Source: Ardenticatenaceae bacterium (GTDB lineage Bacteria > Chloroflexota > Anaerolineae > Promineifilales > Promineifilaceae). From it: a stretch of 64,000 nucleotides of DNA. Where the stretch lies: NCBI GenBank assembly GCA_020634565.1, contig JACKBN010000001.1:793131-857130 (forward strand), written 5' to 3'. The notes under the pieces are model-generated. The model was not told the DNA's origin. It saw nothing but the letters and a program-made list of their open reading frames with translations, and did no database searches. Shown piece by piece: positions 6,665-16,205 of the stretch. Position 1 is the stretch's first letter; every line of letters begins with the position of its first letter. The translations under genes were made by a program, and so were the position numbers.

Positions 6665-8569
6665 TTGTCCTTTTTAACCCCCCTCTTCCTGTTACTTGGC
6701 CTGCTGGCCGGGCCAATCATCATCCTCTACATGCTGCGACTGCGGCGGCGCGAGGTGATGGTCAGCAGCACCCTGCTCTGGCAAAAGCTGCTGCGCGACC
6801 GCGAAGCCAACGCCCCCTGGCAAAAGCTGCGCCGCAACTTGCTCCTCATCCTGCAACTCATTATTTTGGCGGCGCTGGTGTTTGCCCTGGCACGGCCGTT
6901 TCTGCCCACACCCTCCATCATCAGCGGCAGCGTCGTCGTTTTGCTCGATGCTTCCGCCTCCATGCTGGCCACCGACGTTGAGCCCACCCGCTTTGACGCC
7001 GCCAAAGCCGAAGTGGCCCAACTCATCAGCGATTTGGGCGGGGACAGCCAGATGACGCTGATCAAAGTAGGGCAAACGCCCACCGTGTTGGCCGCCGCTA
7101 CCAACGACCGTGCCCAGCTCCAGCACGCCCTCGACGAAGCGCAGCCCGACCCGGCGGATGCCGCCTGGAATGCAGCCTTTGCTTTGGCGACGGGGGCAGC
7201 GCAGGGGTTTAGAGACGGCCGTATCGTCATCATTTCCGATGGGGGTTTGCCCGATGATTTGCCACCGCTGCCTGTCGAATCCATTTACCTGCCGATAGGC
7301 GAGAGCGGCGAGAATCTGGCCATCACCGCCCTGGCTACGCGCGAGACTGAGAGCGGCATCCAGCTTTTTGCCAGCGTGCAAAATGAGGGGCTGCTTGACC
7401 GCGAAACGCTGCTCAGCATCGACCTGGACGGCGCGCTGTTTGACTCGCGACGCCTGACCGTGCCGGCGGGCGGCAGCGTCAACGCCACCTGGGATTTACC
7501 ACCCGGCACGGCCACCATCCGTGCTTACCTGGGCGACAACGAAGGCGACTTTTTGCCGCTGGATGACGTCGCCTGGGCCGTCCACGAAGGCGGCGTGAGC
7601 AATCGCACGCTGCTGGTGACGGAGGGCAATCTCTTTTTGGAGCAGGTGTTCACCGTCCTGCCCGGCATCGAGGCGTTTAAGGTGCCGCCGGGCAGTGAAC
7701 TGCTCGACCCGGAAACGTTTGACTACGATTTGGTCATTTTCGATGGCGTAGCGCTGCCCGACCCACCGCCCGCTGCCGACATGCTGATCATCAATCCGCA
7801 GGCGGGCGGCGAAGGCGGCCTGTTTAGCGTGACGGGCACTTTCTCCAACACGATTACGACGCGGCTGGAGGAGTCGCCGCTGCTGCAATTTGTGGATTGG
7901 TCCGAGGTGGATGTGCGGCAGGCCCAGCGCGTGTCTGCCCCGTGGGCGCAAACGCTGGTAGCGGCCGAAGGTGGCCCGCTGCTGGAAATTGGCGAGCAAA
8001 ATGGGTACCGCATCGCCCTGCTCACCTTTGATTTGCGCGACTCTGACCTGCCGCTGCAAATTGCATTTCCCATCTTAATGGCTAATATTACGGGCTGGCT
8101 CAGCCCTGGCCGCGCCTTTGACGCGCCGACGGGACTCCAGCCGGGCGATCCGGTAGCGGTGGTACCAGGGGCTAGCAGTACGGCCGTTCTCGTCGAAAAA
8201 CCAGATGGCAATCGCTGGACGGCCGAAGTGGGTGAAGAAGATTTGTTCTTTACGGAGACGGACCAGCCCGGCCTGTACACCGTCTTGCTGCGCGACGCAG
8301 CAGCGGATCGGCCCGCAGGCAGCTTTGCCGTGAACCTGTTCAGTCCGGCCGAGTCGGCGATTCGTCCGGTGGAGAGTTTGCAAATCGGGCAAACGCAGGT
8401 GGAAACCGAAGACGAAGGCGACGTGGGCCAGCGCGAATTGTGGCCCTGGCTGCTGGCCATCGCCGTGGTGGTGCTGATTGTAGAGTGGTGGGTCCACCAT
8501 CGCGGCACCCGCTGGCCCAAACTGCCAAACGCGGCCACGCTCAATCGCTTTCGACGGAATAATGGTTAA
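6665..8569 (+). CDS. BatA-like membrane protein with vWA domain
   Basis: The 634-aa product starts with the BatA/aerotolerance N-terminus: a membrane helix (residues 4-24) then LRLRRREVMVSSTLLWQKLLRD. A second helix follows at about 58-77 and a vWA domain with MIDAS residues DASAS at 95-99. The middle part (280-580) is a large extracytoplasmic region with a glutamine-amidotransferase-like character (DYDLVIFDGVALP). The last helix (WLLAIAVVVLIVEWWV, ~603-618) ends in a basic tail. The start is TTG. Family members act with MoxR and DUF58, encoded upstream but separated here by six genes. Confidence 0.87.
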   Translation: MSFLTPLFLLLGLLAGPIIILYMLRLRRREVMVSSTLLWQKLLRDREANAPWQKLRRNLLLILQLIILAALVFALARPFLPTPSIISGSVVVLLDASASMLATDVEPTRFDAAKAEVAQLISDLGGDSQMTLIKVGQTPTVLAAATNDRAQLQHALDEAQPDPADAAWNAAFALATGAAQGFRDGRIVIISDGGLPDDLPPLPVESIYLPIGESGENLAITALATRETESGIQLFASVQNEGLLDRETLLSIDLDGALFDSRRLTVPAGGSVNATWDLPPGTATIRAYLGDNEGDFLPLDDVAWAVHEGGVSNRTLLVTEGNLFLEQVFTVLPGIEAFKVPPGSELLDPETFDYDLVIFDGVALPDPPPAADMLIINPQAGGEGGLFSVTGTFSNTITTRLEESPLLQFVDWSEVDVRQAQRVSAPWAQTLVAAEGGPLLEIGEQNGYRIALLTFDLRDSDLPLQIAFPILMANITGWLSPGRAFDAPTGLQPGDPVAVVPGASSTAVLVEKPDGNRWTAEVGEEDLFFTETDQPGLYTVLLRDAAADRPAGSFAVNLFSPAESAIRPVESLQIGQTQVETEDEGDVGQRELWPWLLAIAVVVLIVEWWVHHRGTRWPKLPNAATLNRFRRNNG

Positions 8570-8581
8570 TGGAACTTAACA

Positions 8582-8684
8582 GGAACACAGAGATTCGCAG
8601 AGCTAACGCAGAGTTACACAGAGAAAAATTCTCTCTTAAAATCTCTGTGAACCTCTGTGACACCTCCGCGCAACTCTGTGTTCC
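8582..8684. repeat. 103-bp imperfect palindrome of CACAGAG units
   Basis: Two arms of about 42 bp (8582-8623 and 8643-8684) are inverted copies, beginning GGAACACAGAG and ending CTCTGTGTTCC, with roughly three quarters of positions pairing. Each arm is itself made of CGCAGAG/CACAGAG units. Related units occur at 23832-23868, 43110-43176, 46112-46185, 47331-47400 and 55808-55845. Confidence 0.75.
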
Positions 8685-8696
8685 GCTTTTTATTTT

Positions 8697-9644
8697 ATGA
8701 GTGAACAAGCCAGCATGGAAACCGAACAGACAACAACAGCCCAACCGCGCTGGTGGTGGTGGCTGCTGGCTGGTTTGGCGCTGGTGCTGCTCATTTGGCT
8801 GGTGGTGTGGTTGAGTGGTTCGCGGCCGTTGAAAATTTGGCAAGATACGGCCGTTTCGCCCAACAGCACCCTTAATCCCCAAGCCCTCCTGGTTAATTTT
8901 GACGCCCTGAATGACAGCCCCTCTGATTATGTCAACCAGCGCATTCGTGTCACGGGTAATTATTTGCGGCTGGAGCAGGAAGATTGCCTCCTGTTCAGCG
9001 GCCCGCGCATCCAGTGGGGGCTGGTCGCTGAAGGATTGCAGCTCAATGCCAGAGGCTTCGAAACTATTGTGCTGCCCCTCGTGCCTGCAAACACGCAAAT
9101 GACGGTGGAAGGCATTTGGCGGCGCTATCCTGGCCCGGCGGGCTGTGGCAAAGAGCCAGAGCGCGGCTTGTGGTACCTGGAAGTCGAGCAAATTATCCAG
9201 CCCAATCCGCTGGTGGCCGGTACAGCCACGCCGGTTGGCGTGCTGTCCGTCACGCCGCCACCCTTCCCCACGGTAACCTCGACGGGTACTGCGGGAATTC
9301 CTCCAGTTGGCGGCACACCTATTCCCAACGTGACAATTGTGAGCACGGTGGTGGTTAATACACCCACCAGCACGCCAACTCTGGATGGAACGGCCGTTTT
9401 CGGCACACCAACCGCCACATCCACCAGTACCGCCACGGCAACTATCACCGGCACACCGGGGCCAGGAACACCGACCAGCGCAGCGGGCACACCAACCGCC
9501 ACGCCAACCCCAACCGTCACCGGCACACCCGGCAGCGGAACATCAGCACCTACGCCCACGAATTCTTCCCTGGTAACAGCGACCCCAGGTAGCTATCCTG
9601 GCCCGAATCCGACAAATACACCGGAGCCCTATACAGGCAATTAA
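8697..9644 (+). CDS. Membrane-anchored protein with Thr/Pro-rich tail
   Basis: The 315-aa product has one membrane helix (residues ~18-40, preceded by PRWWWW). A folded region of about 120 residues follows, including LNDSPSDYVNQRIRVTGNYL and MTVEGIWRRYPGPAGC, which looks like a small OB-like binding domain. A ~130-residue tail of Thr-Pro-rich low-complexity sequence completes it, typical of exported Chloroflexota proteins. The beta-domain pattern is suggestive only, and I do not assign a family. It lies directly after the BatA-like gene, from which it is separated by the palindromic repeat. Confidence 0.7.
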   Translation: MSEQASMETEQTTTAQPRWWWWLLAGLALVLLIWLVVWLSGSRPLKIWQDTAVSPNSTLNPQALLVNFDALNDSPSDYVNQRIRVTGNYLRLEQEDCLLFSGPRIQWGLVAEGLQLNARGFETIVLPLVPANTQMTVEGIWRRYPGPAGCGKEPERGLWYLEVEQIIQPNPLVAGTATPVGVLSVTPPPFPTVTSTGTAGIPPVGGTPIPNVTIVSTVVVNTPTSTPTLDGTAVFGTPTATSTSTATATITGTPGPGTPTSAAGTPTATPTPTVTGTPGSGTSAPTPTNSSLVTATPGSYPGPNPTNTPEPYTGN

Positions 9645-9694
9645 GAAGTCAAACAGTTTGGGGCTAATCACAACATTACCCGCCTGGAGCAATT

Positions 9695-10543
9695 ATGAAA
9701 CTACCCTTCATTCCATCCGTCACCTCTCCGACTGAAACGCCTGATGCCGCCTTTTGGTTTATTTTTCGCGGCAGTGATTTGCTGGTCGTGGAGAATGGAG
9801 AAACGGCCGAATTACCAGCCAGCAGCGAAGATTTCACTCTTTTGCGGCAGCATTATTTGGGTAAGCTGGAAGAAGAAACGGCAGACATTCACTGCTATGC
9901 TGCCGAAGTAGACCGCGAAACACAGCCGCCCGCCGGTATGCAATTTGTCGGACTCCGTCAGCTGTTCACGCGTCTGTCAAACAATTATCTCTGGCTGGCA
10001 GGCCGCGCTGTGCAAATTATAGATTGGGACCGCACCCACCAATTTTGCAGCCGCTGCGCCACGCCCAACGAAATTCTGGATTACGAGCGCGCTAAAAAAT
10101 GCCCGAACTGCGGGCTCACTACCTACCCGCGTATCTCTCCTGCCATCATTGTGCGGGTGGATCGGATGATTGACGGGGTGCCTCATCTGTTGCTGGCACG
10201 GAACGGCCGTTGGCAGCGTGATTTCTACAGCGTATTGGCCGGCTTTGTGGAACCCGGCGAAACGCTAGAAGATTGTGTGCATCGAGAGGTTTTTGAAGAA
10301 GTGGGTCTGCACCTGAAAAAGGTGCGCTACTTTGGCAGCCAGCCGTGGCCCTTCCCCAACTCGCTCATGGTGGGCTTTACGGCCGAATACGCCAGCGGTG
10401 ACATCGTGCTAGAGGAAGAAGAGATCGCCGACGCCAAATGGTTTACGGTGGACAATCTACCCAATCTGCCCACCAAAATGAGCATTGCCCGACGGCTGGT
10501 AGATGCTTTCGTGGAAGAAGTCGAGAGGGAGCGTGATGCGTAA
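9695..10543 (+). CDS. nudC: NADH pyrophosphatase (NAD-capped RNA hydrolase)
   Basis: This 282-aa Nudix hydrolase has the NudC architecture: an N-terminal domain, a zinc ribbon with Cys118, Cys121, Cys136 and Cys139, then a Nudix box from GFVEPGETLEDCVHREVFEE (about residues 183-205). The family-specific SQPWPFPNS follows at 215-223. These residues specify cleavage of NAD(H), and in E. coli removal of NAD caps from RNA. The enzyme is cytosolic and Mg2+/Mn2+-dependent. It converges on the phosphoesterase gene with only 35 bases between the two stop codons. Confidence 0.93.
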   Translation: MKLPFIPSVTSPTETPDAAFWFIFRGSDLLVVENGETAELPASSEDFTLLRQHYLGKLEEETADIHCYAAEVDRETQPPAGMQFVGLRQLFTRLSNNYLWLAGRAVQIIDWDRTHQFCSRCATPNEILDYERAKKCPNCGLTTYPRISPAIIVRVDRMIDGVPHLLLARNGRWQRDFYSVLAGFVEPGETLEDCVHREVFEEVGLHLKKVRYFGSQPWPFPNSLMVGFTAEYASGDIVLEEEEIADAKWFTVDNLPNLPTKMSIARRLVDAFVEEVERERDA

Positions 10544-10578
10544 AATGATCGCTTTTTACGCATCACGATTTACGCGTT

Positions 10579-12195
10579 TTAATCGGCAAAAAGGCGCACT
10601 GGCATCGGGGCATTGGCCTGCGCCGACCATTGCAGCAGCTCTGGCATGTCCTGATTTTTAGACTCGTCGCGATTTTGGACACGCCCTGGCACCAGGCGCA
10701 AAAAAGTAAGCTGCTCATCCTGACGCAGCAGCCGTTCCGATTCGCTAAACACAGGCACCCAAGCTCCCGTATTCACATACCACTGCCGGTAATTCGGCCG
10801 ATCCTTGTCTGTAGGCGGCAACCGCTGCACGTTGGCCGCATGATCATGGCCAAAAATGAAGTAGCGTACGCTGTCGTAACCGGGATGCGTGCCGCCGTTA
10901 AGCAGTCGGGCAATGCGCCCCGATCCGGTGAATAGATAATTTCCCTCCAGCAAATGATCCAGTGACTGCGTCATGCCCGTTGCGGTATAGCCAAAAATGA
11001 GCGCCAGCAGCACGGCAATGATGGCTGGCCAATAGGTGCCCAAAGCAATCACGCGCACCGCCACAAAAAGCAGGGTAATCGCCACCAGAACAAGCAAAAT
11101 GCTGCCGCCCAGGCGCCACACCGTTTGCCAGGTAGAGGTGGAAATCGTTTCACGGCTGTGAATTTGGATGTCGTGGATGGCTTTTAGGAAAGGATCGGCA
11201 ACTTCAGCCTGCGGCGGTTCATGTTCACGGCGCGCCAGTTTTTTGTTCACTTCACGCCGGGCTTTGAGATATTGTGGCAGCAGCTTCCAGACAAAGGTGG
11301 TTAACTCGCCCGGCGCGTGGCGCAGCAGCCAAAATACGTAGCGAGAAATCGGCTTCATGTTGTCGGCGAAGGGGTGAATATGCTCCACATCGTTGAAAAA
11401 GTAGCGCACAAACAGGGAGCCGGAGGGCAGCTCAATGAACTTCGCGGCATCGGGAAACGACTCGGTGGGCGTGAGGCGGGGGTCTTCAAAGTTGCGGAAG
11501 GCGTTGGCCGGTTCAAACTGGCAGCCATGTTCCACATAAAACAGCCCCGATTCATACAGGAAAGCTGGCGGAAAGGTGACCTTTTTTTGCAGCAGTTCCA
11601 TGCTCAAGGCTTCAGGCAAATTGTCAAAGTAGGGCAGCAGGGCATGGTCATCGTCGGGAACGGCCGTTGCCAGCCAATCCCCATACGCTTTTTGCAACAA
11701 CTGGCGCAATCGAAGCTGCACATCGGGCCAATACAGCTCAATGTCGTGGTTGCCCTTCATGAGCACCAGCTCATTGCCGGGTTGGGCCACAAACCAGGCC
11801 AAGGCTCGGAAAAAAGTGGGGTGTCCTTTGGCAATCTGGCTCAGTTTCCACACAATTTCTGGTGAAGAGGTTCCGAGTCCAAACTTGCGGTCGTTTTCAC
11901 GCAGCTCTGCGTAGGTGCGAACCCCCTTTACACCAAACAGTTCAGCCCCTTCCTGGGGCAAAGATACCACCTGCAAAAAGTCGAAGATGTCGCCGTTGAT
12001 GACCAGTTTCCAGGGGATGTTGTGGTATTCAACGGCCGTTTCTCGACGGCTTAACTTCACATGATGGGCGATAAACTGGGCAAAAGGCACATCCTGAAAA
12101 AAATCTTCGTTGCGGTGAATCAGGCCATTGGCCGGATTGCACCCTTCGCTGAGATGAAAATCGCTCACAAACAGATAGTTAAATTGCTGGGCCAT
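10579..12195 (-). CDS. Calcineurin-like metallophosphoesterase with membrane helices
   Basis: The 538-aa protein carries the metallophosphoesterase motifs in order: FVSDFHLSEG (residues 9-18), LVINGDIFDF, LMKGNHDIELYW, VEHGCQFEP and, after the membrane part, RYFIFGHDHAANV. Two transmembrane helices at about residues 370-420 interrupt the fold between the last two motifs. The family uses a dinuclear metal site to cleave phosphoesters; UDP-2,3-diacylglucosamine hydrolase-like enzymes are the nearest analogues I can name, but no substrate is evident. It stands alone on the minus strand. Confidence 0.85.
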   Translation of the reverse strand: MAQQFNYLFVSDFHLSEGCNPANGLIHRNEDFFQDVPFAQFIAHHVKLSRRETAVEYHNIPWKLVINGDIFDFLQVVSLPQEGAELFGVKGVRTYAELRENDRKFGLGTSSPEIVWKLSQIAKGHPTFFRALAWFVAQPGNELVLMKGNHDIELYWPDVQLRLRQLLQKAYGDWLATAVPDDDHALLPYFDNLPEALSMELLQKKVTFPPAFLYESGLFYVEHGCQFEPANAFRNFEDPRLTPTESFPDAAKFIELPSGSLFVRYFFNDVEHIHPFADNMKPISRYVFWLLRHAPGELTTFVWKLLPQYLKARREVNKKLARREHEPPQAEVADPFLKAIHDIQIHSRETISTSTWQTVWRLGGSILLVLVAITLLFVAVRVIALGTYWPAIIAVLLALIFGYTATGMTQSLDHLLEGNYLFTGSGRIARLLNGGTHPGYDSVRYFIFGHDHAANVQRLPPTDKDRPNYRQWYVNTGAWVPVFSESERLLRQDEQLTFLRLVPGRVQNRDESKNQDMPELLQWSAQANAPMPVRLFAD

Positions 12196-12364
12196 GTTGA
12201 AACTCCAAAATCATTGTCGATGGGGAAAAATCGTAAGGAAATACGCATGGTTTGCCAATTACAGTTTGGTCGTGGTACGGCCGTTATGCAGACACTTTTC
12301 TTTCATCAAACGCAAACACACAGAAGGTGCTGCCAGCGTAGGAAAAGTATAGCACAACCGTACC

Positions 12365-12393
12365 TTGGCTGTGAAAACCGCCTTCGTTACAAT
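12365..12393 (+). promoter_or_regulatory. Putative promoter of rfbB
   Basis: TTGGCT (12365-12370) and TACAAT (12388-12393) are separated by 17 bases. The predicted start of transcription leaves a leader of about 50 bases before the GTG start at 12454. Confidence 0.5.
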
Positions 12394-12453
12394 GGCAGCA
12401 ATACCAAATCAGCACAATTTCTCCTGTAAAGGAAAGTAAAAAGGGGTCTACTC

Positions 12454-13476
12454 GTGAAAAATATCATCGTGACGGGTGGCGCAGGCTTTATCGGCGCCAA
12501 CTTTGTCCTCCACATGCTCAAAAAATATGACGACTACAACATCATCGTTTACGACAAGCTAACCTACGCCGGAAATTTGGACAATTTGCTGGATGTTAAA
12601 GACGATCCGCGCTATGCCTTTGTCCAGGGCGATATCTGCGACGCAGAAATGGTTGATGCGACTATTCAAAAATACGAGGCCGACACCATCGTTAACTTTG
12701 CCGCCGAAACCCATGTGGATCGCTCCATCATGAACCCGGATGCGTTCATCCAGACCGGCGTGTACGGCACCTACGTGTTGCTGGAAGCGGCCAAAAAGCA
12801 CGGCCTGCGCTACCATCAAATCTCCACTGACGAGGTATACGGCCACATCCCGGAAGGTTACTCCAGCGTGGAAAGCGACAAGCTAGACCCGCGCAGTCCG
12901 TATGCGGCCAGCAAGGCCAGCGGCGATCTGTTAGTAAACGCCTACTTCATCACCTACGGCCTGCCCGTGACGATTACGCGTGGTTCCAACAACATCGGCC
13001 CGTACCAATACCCGGAGAAAGTGGTGCCGCTGTTTGCCACCAACGCCATTGATGAAGAGCCGCTGCCGCTGTACGGAGACGGCCGTCAGATGCGTGAATA
13101 CCAGTACGTCGTAGACCATTGCGAAGCGATTGACCTGGTGCTGCACAAAGGCGTGCTGGGCGAAGCGTACAACATCGGCACGGGCGTCGAGATGGAAAAT
13201 GTGGAGATGGTGGAGATTTTGCTCAAAACGCTCAATCGGCCGCACGATCTCATCAAGCATGTGAAGGATCGCGAAGGGCACGACCGTCGCTACAGCCTGA
13301 ACATCGACAAGATCAAGGCGCTGGGCTGGGAACCCAAACATACGCCCGCCGAAGCTGTAGCCAAAACGGCCGTTTGGTACCGCGAAAACGAATGGTGGTG
13401 GCGTAAAATCAAGTCCGGTGCTTTCAAAGAGTATTACCAAAAGCAATACGGCCATCGCTGGCAAACCGAAAAATAG
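12454..13476 (+). CDS. rfbB: dTDP-glucose 4,6-dehydratase
   Basis: This 340-aa extended short-chain dehydrogenase has the NAD-binding GGAGFIG at residues 8-14, the TDEVYG catalytic segment (Thr125-Asp126-Glu127) and YAASK (Tyr150, Lys154). It also has GSNNIGPYQYPEKVVPLF and RQMREYQYVVDHCEA, which are specific for RmlB/RfbB. It converts dTDP-glucose to dTDP-4-keto-6-deoxyglucose for deoxysugar synthesis. The start is GTG after AAAGGGG. No other dTDP-rhamnose gene is adjacent, so it is not in the usual rml cluster. A terminator follows. Confidence 0.93.
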   Translation: MKNIIVTGGAGFIGANFVLHMLKKYDDYNIIVYDKLTYAGNLDNLLDVKDDPRYAFVQGDICDAEMVDATIQKYEADTIVNFAAETHVDRSIMNPDAFIQTGVYGTYVLLEAAKKHGLRYHQISTDEVYGHIPEGYSSVESDKLDPRSPYAASKASGDLLVNAYFITYGLPVTITRGSNNIGPYQYPEKVVPLFATNAIDEEPLPLYGDGRQMREYQYVVDHCEAIDLVLHKGVLGEAYNIGTGVEMENVEMVEILLKTLNRPHDLIKHVKDREGHDRRYSLNIDKIKALGWEPKHTPAEAVAKTAVWYRENEWWWRKIKSGAFKEYYQKQYGHRWQTEK

Positions 13477-13503
13477 CGTCCGCGCCACTTATTTTGCTTA
13501 AAG

Positions 13504-13534
13504 AAGACCTGCGACATTGTCGTGGGTCTTTTTG
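13504..13534 (+). terminator. Rho-independent terminator after rfbB
   Basis: AAGACCTGCGAC pairs with GTCGTGGGTCTT (one mismatch and one G-U), with a 4-base loop, and is followed by a T-run. Confidence 0.8.
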
Positions 13535-13672
13535 TTTGGATTATGAGTTTCTAAGTAGCGTCACCGGGCGGCAGAAGTCCTGTGTTATACTTACGGCCGA
13601 TTTTATTGAACCTTCAACCCTTCGCCTCACACCTGCATTCTTCCTTGCGAGGGGTTTTGTTATGAGATATCT

Positions 13673-15001
13673 ATGCGTAAATTCTTTATTCTGTTAGTCA
13701 GTTTCACCTTGCTATTTTTGGCCGCCTGCCAGGCCAGTGAACCAGAAGCCACGGCCGTTCCGCCCGAACCCACACTGGGCAACCCGGTTATCAATACGGC
13801 CGTAGCCGCCACCAACACCCCGCCACCGCCACCCGTCATCACCGATGAGACGGCCAGCAACACAGCCCAACCAACCGCCACTGAGGCACCACCCACCGAA
13901 CTGCCGCCCTCGCCCACCCCAACCGTCACGCCCATTCCTGAAAATCTGGTTAGCAGCATTCGCCTGGAGCCAGTGGTGAGCGGCCTGACCCAACCGCTGT
14001 ACGTCACGCATGCTTTTGACGATCGGCTTTTCATTGTGGAGCAAGATGGCCTCATCAAGATTTTTCAGGATGGCGCGCTGCTGCCTACCCCGTTCATCGA
14101 CCTGACGGAGCCGGTCGGTTACAACAGCAATGAACAGGGCTTGCTGGGCCTCGCTTTTCATCCCAACTACCAGGAAAATGGCTACTTTTTTGTGGACTAC
14201 ACGGATTTGAACGGCCGTACCAACATCGCCCGGTATCGCGTCACTGACGATCCCAACGTGGCTGATCCCTCCAGCGGCCAAATCCTGCTAACAATTCCCC
14301 AGCCTTTTGAAAACCACAACGGCGGCATGATCGCATTCGGGCCAGATGGCTATTTGTACATCGGCATGGGCGATGGCGGCAGCCAGGGCGATCCGCAAAA
14401 CAACGGGCAAAATCCCGGCACGTTGCTGGGCAGCATCCTGCGGCTGGATGTAGACAGCGCCGATGGCAGCTACACCATCCCCGCAGACAATCCCTTCATC
14501 AACGACGCCAATGCGCGTCCCGAAGTGTGGGGCTATGGCCTGCGCAACCCGTGGCGCTTCAGCTTTGACCGGCTTACGGACGCTATGTTCATTGCCGATG
14601 TGGGGCAAAACACCTGGGAAGAAGTGAGTTGGTTGGCCGCAGGCACCCCCGCTGGTCAAAACTTTGGCTGGAATTTCATGGAAAGCAATCATTGTTATCG
14701 GGCCAACTGCGACCCGGAAAGCTTTGTGCCTGCCATCTTTGAGTATGACCACACGCTGGGCTGCTCCATCACCGGCGGCTACATTTACCGCGGCGAGCAG
14801 TTCTTGAGCCTGTACGGCAACTATTTTGCCGCAGACTTTTGCACTGGCACCATCTGGGGCGTCATCCAAAATCCAGATGGCAGCTGGCAATCCAACGTCG
14901 TTAATCCGGGTGTCATTGGCATCAACAGCTTTGGCGAAGACGTCAATGGGGAGCTGTACGTCGTGGCCCGTACGGGAGAGATTTTCCACATACAACCGTA
15001 A
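13673..15001 (+). CDS. PQQ-dependent sugar dehydrogenase-like lipoprotein
   Basis: The 442-aa product has a lipoprotein signal (LLFLAAC, lipid-bearing Cys ~19), a Thr/Pro-rich linker to residue ~90, then a soluble glucose/sorbosone dehydrogenase beta-propeller. Recognisable blocks are QPLYVTHAFDDRLFIVEQDG, NEQGLLGLAFHPNY, ENHNGGMIAFGPDGYLYIGM and the WGYGLRNPWRFSFD repeat. These proteins oxidise sugars outside the cell with PQQ, or act as sugar-binding propellers. It is the first of three consecutive exported-protein genes, with a second paralogue at 16206. PQQ synthesis genes are not in the window. Confidence 0.85.
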   Translation: MRKFFILLVSFTLLFLAACQASEPEATAVPPEPTLGNPVINTAVAATNTPPPPPVITDETASNTAQPTATEAPPTELPPSPTPTVTPIPENLVSSIRLEPVVSGLTQPLYVTHAFDDRLFIVEQDGLIKIFQDGALLPTPFIDLTEPVGYNSNEQGLLGLAFHPNYQENGYFFVDYTDLNGRTNIARYRVTDDPNVADPSSGQILLTIPQPFENHNGGMIAFGPDGYLYIGMGDGGSQGDPQNNGQNPGTLLGSILRLDVDSADGSYTIPADNPFINDANARPEVWGYGLRNPWRFSFDRLTDAMFIADVGQNTWEEVSWLAAGTPAGQNFGWNFMESNHCYRANCDPESFVPAIFEYDHTLGCSITGGYIYRGEQFLSLYGNYFAADFCTGTIWGVIQNPDGSWQSNVVNPGVIGINSFGEDVNGELYVVARTGEIFHIQP

Positions 15002-15043
15002 AAAACGGCCGTTATCCACCCCATTACAGCAAGGAGTACCTTC

Positions 15044-16156
15044 ATGACCTCATCACCCAAAAACCGTTTTTTTGGCCTGTTTGTTATGCTTGGCTTGTTT
15101 GCCGCCACCTTGTTTGGCACGTGGTCGGTGCAGGCAGGTGGCTTTCCCACCAACCCTAGTCGGTATTGGAACATGGGTGAGCTGCCCCTACCCAGCAATA
15201 GCAATGGCAATCTAGAACATTGCACCTTAGAAAGCAGCAATCTAAAAACGCCCGATAACGTCGTGGGGTTTAATGTGTACACACCACCCAGCTACGCCAG
15301 CGGCAGTCAACGATATCCTGTCATTTATCTGCTGCACGGGGTCAACGGCAACGAGTACAACTATCTCAATGGCTTTAACAGCAATACTTTCTTTAGCGGC
15401 AGCAGCGGCAGCCTGCCCGGTCGCATCGACAGCGGCCTGGCTGATGACGCCATCATCGTTCTTGTCAATGGCGGTGCGGGCAGCTTTTACGACGATTGGA
15501 ACGACAGCACAGAAAATGGCCCCAGCTCCACTTTCCCCATCTTGTCGGAAACAGTCATCATGGAAGATGTCATACCGTTCATCGATGCCAACTTCCGCAC
15601 GATCGCCAATCGAAACGGCCGTGCGATTGAAGGCTTTTCCATGGGTGCACGCGGGGCTATCAAGCTGGCCTTCTCTTACCCTGAGCAGTTTTGCTCCACC
15701 ATCGCTTACGCGGGAGCCGCCTTTGAATCAGTGCCGGCTTCGGCTGGGACCGACCACCCTCGGTTTGGCGATATGGAACCTGAATATCGCATTTCCACGA
15801 TTACCGCCAACAACGCGGCGGCCATTCGCAGCAGCGGTCTGGAAATTCGCATGGTCGATGGTGTGGGCGACGGGGCCGCAGGCCAGGGCGGCGGCATTGA
15901 TGATTTAACCGTACAGCTTAACAACCTGGGCATTGCCCATGAATATGTCCCCAACTTGGCTGGTGTCACCAGCCACGAGTGGGCCCAGTACCATCAAGCC
16001 ACAGGTGCTTACGGTCTCAACTTCCATTTTCAATGTTTTGCCGCGGCCAAAAGCGATGTGCCCGCAGCTGTCATTTTAGGCACAGCCAATGCGTTCACTT
16101 ATTTGCCTTTGGTGACGAAACCGGTACCACCTGTCAGTGCTGGAACTTGTAATTGA
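15044..16156 (+). CDS. Secreted esterase (esterase D / antigen-85-like alpha/beta hydrolase)
   Basis: The 370-aa product has a signal peptide (hydrophobic residues ~9-29, cleavage near VQA-GG) and a PF00756-type alpha/beta hydrolase fold. The oxyanion-region motif is YPVIYLLHGVNG, the nucleophile Ser199 lies in GFSMGARG, and a likely catalytic His311 lies in TSHEW. Such enzymes cleave acyl or feruloyl esters, often on polysaccharides. The C-terminus reads FTYLPLVTK before a short tail, shared with the neighbouring dehydrogenase and the protein at 21866. It is separated by ~45 bases from each neighbour, so the three genes may form one transcript. Confidence 0.85.
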   Translation: MTSSPKNRFFGLFVMLGLFAATLFGTWSVQAGGFPTNPSRYWNMGELPLPSNSNGNLEHCTLESSNLKTPDNVVGFNVYTPPSYASGSQRYPVIYLLHGVNGNEYNYLNGFNSNTFFSGSSGSLPGRIDSGLADDAIIVLVNGGAGSFYDDWNDSTENGPSSTFPILSETVIMEDVIPFIDANFRTIANRNGRAIEGFSMGARGAIKLAFSYPEQFCSTIAYAGAAFESVPASAGTDHPRFGDMEPEYRISTITANNAAAIRSSGLEIRMVDGVGDGAAGQGGGIDDLTVQLNNLGIAHEYVPNLAGVTSHEWAQYHQATGAYGLNFHFQCFAAAKSDVPAAVILGTANAFTYLPLVTKPVPPVSAGTCN

Positions 16157-16205
16157 AGCTTGGTAGATTAAGTCACATCAACTAGTCTACCTGAGGAGTA
16201 ATGGC

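Noticed and set aside
12454..13476. A dTDP-rhamnose biosynthesis cluster
   Set aside because: Only RfbB is present; no RmlA, RmlC or RmlD-type gene is adjacent.
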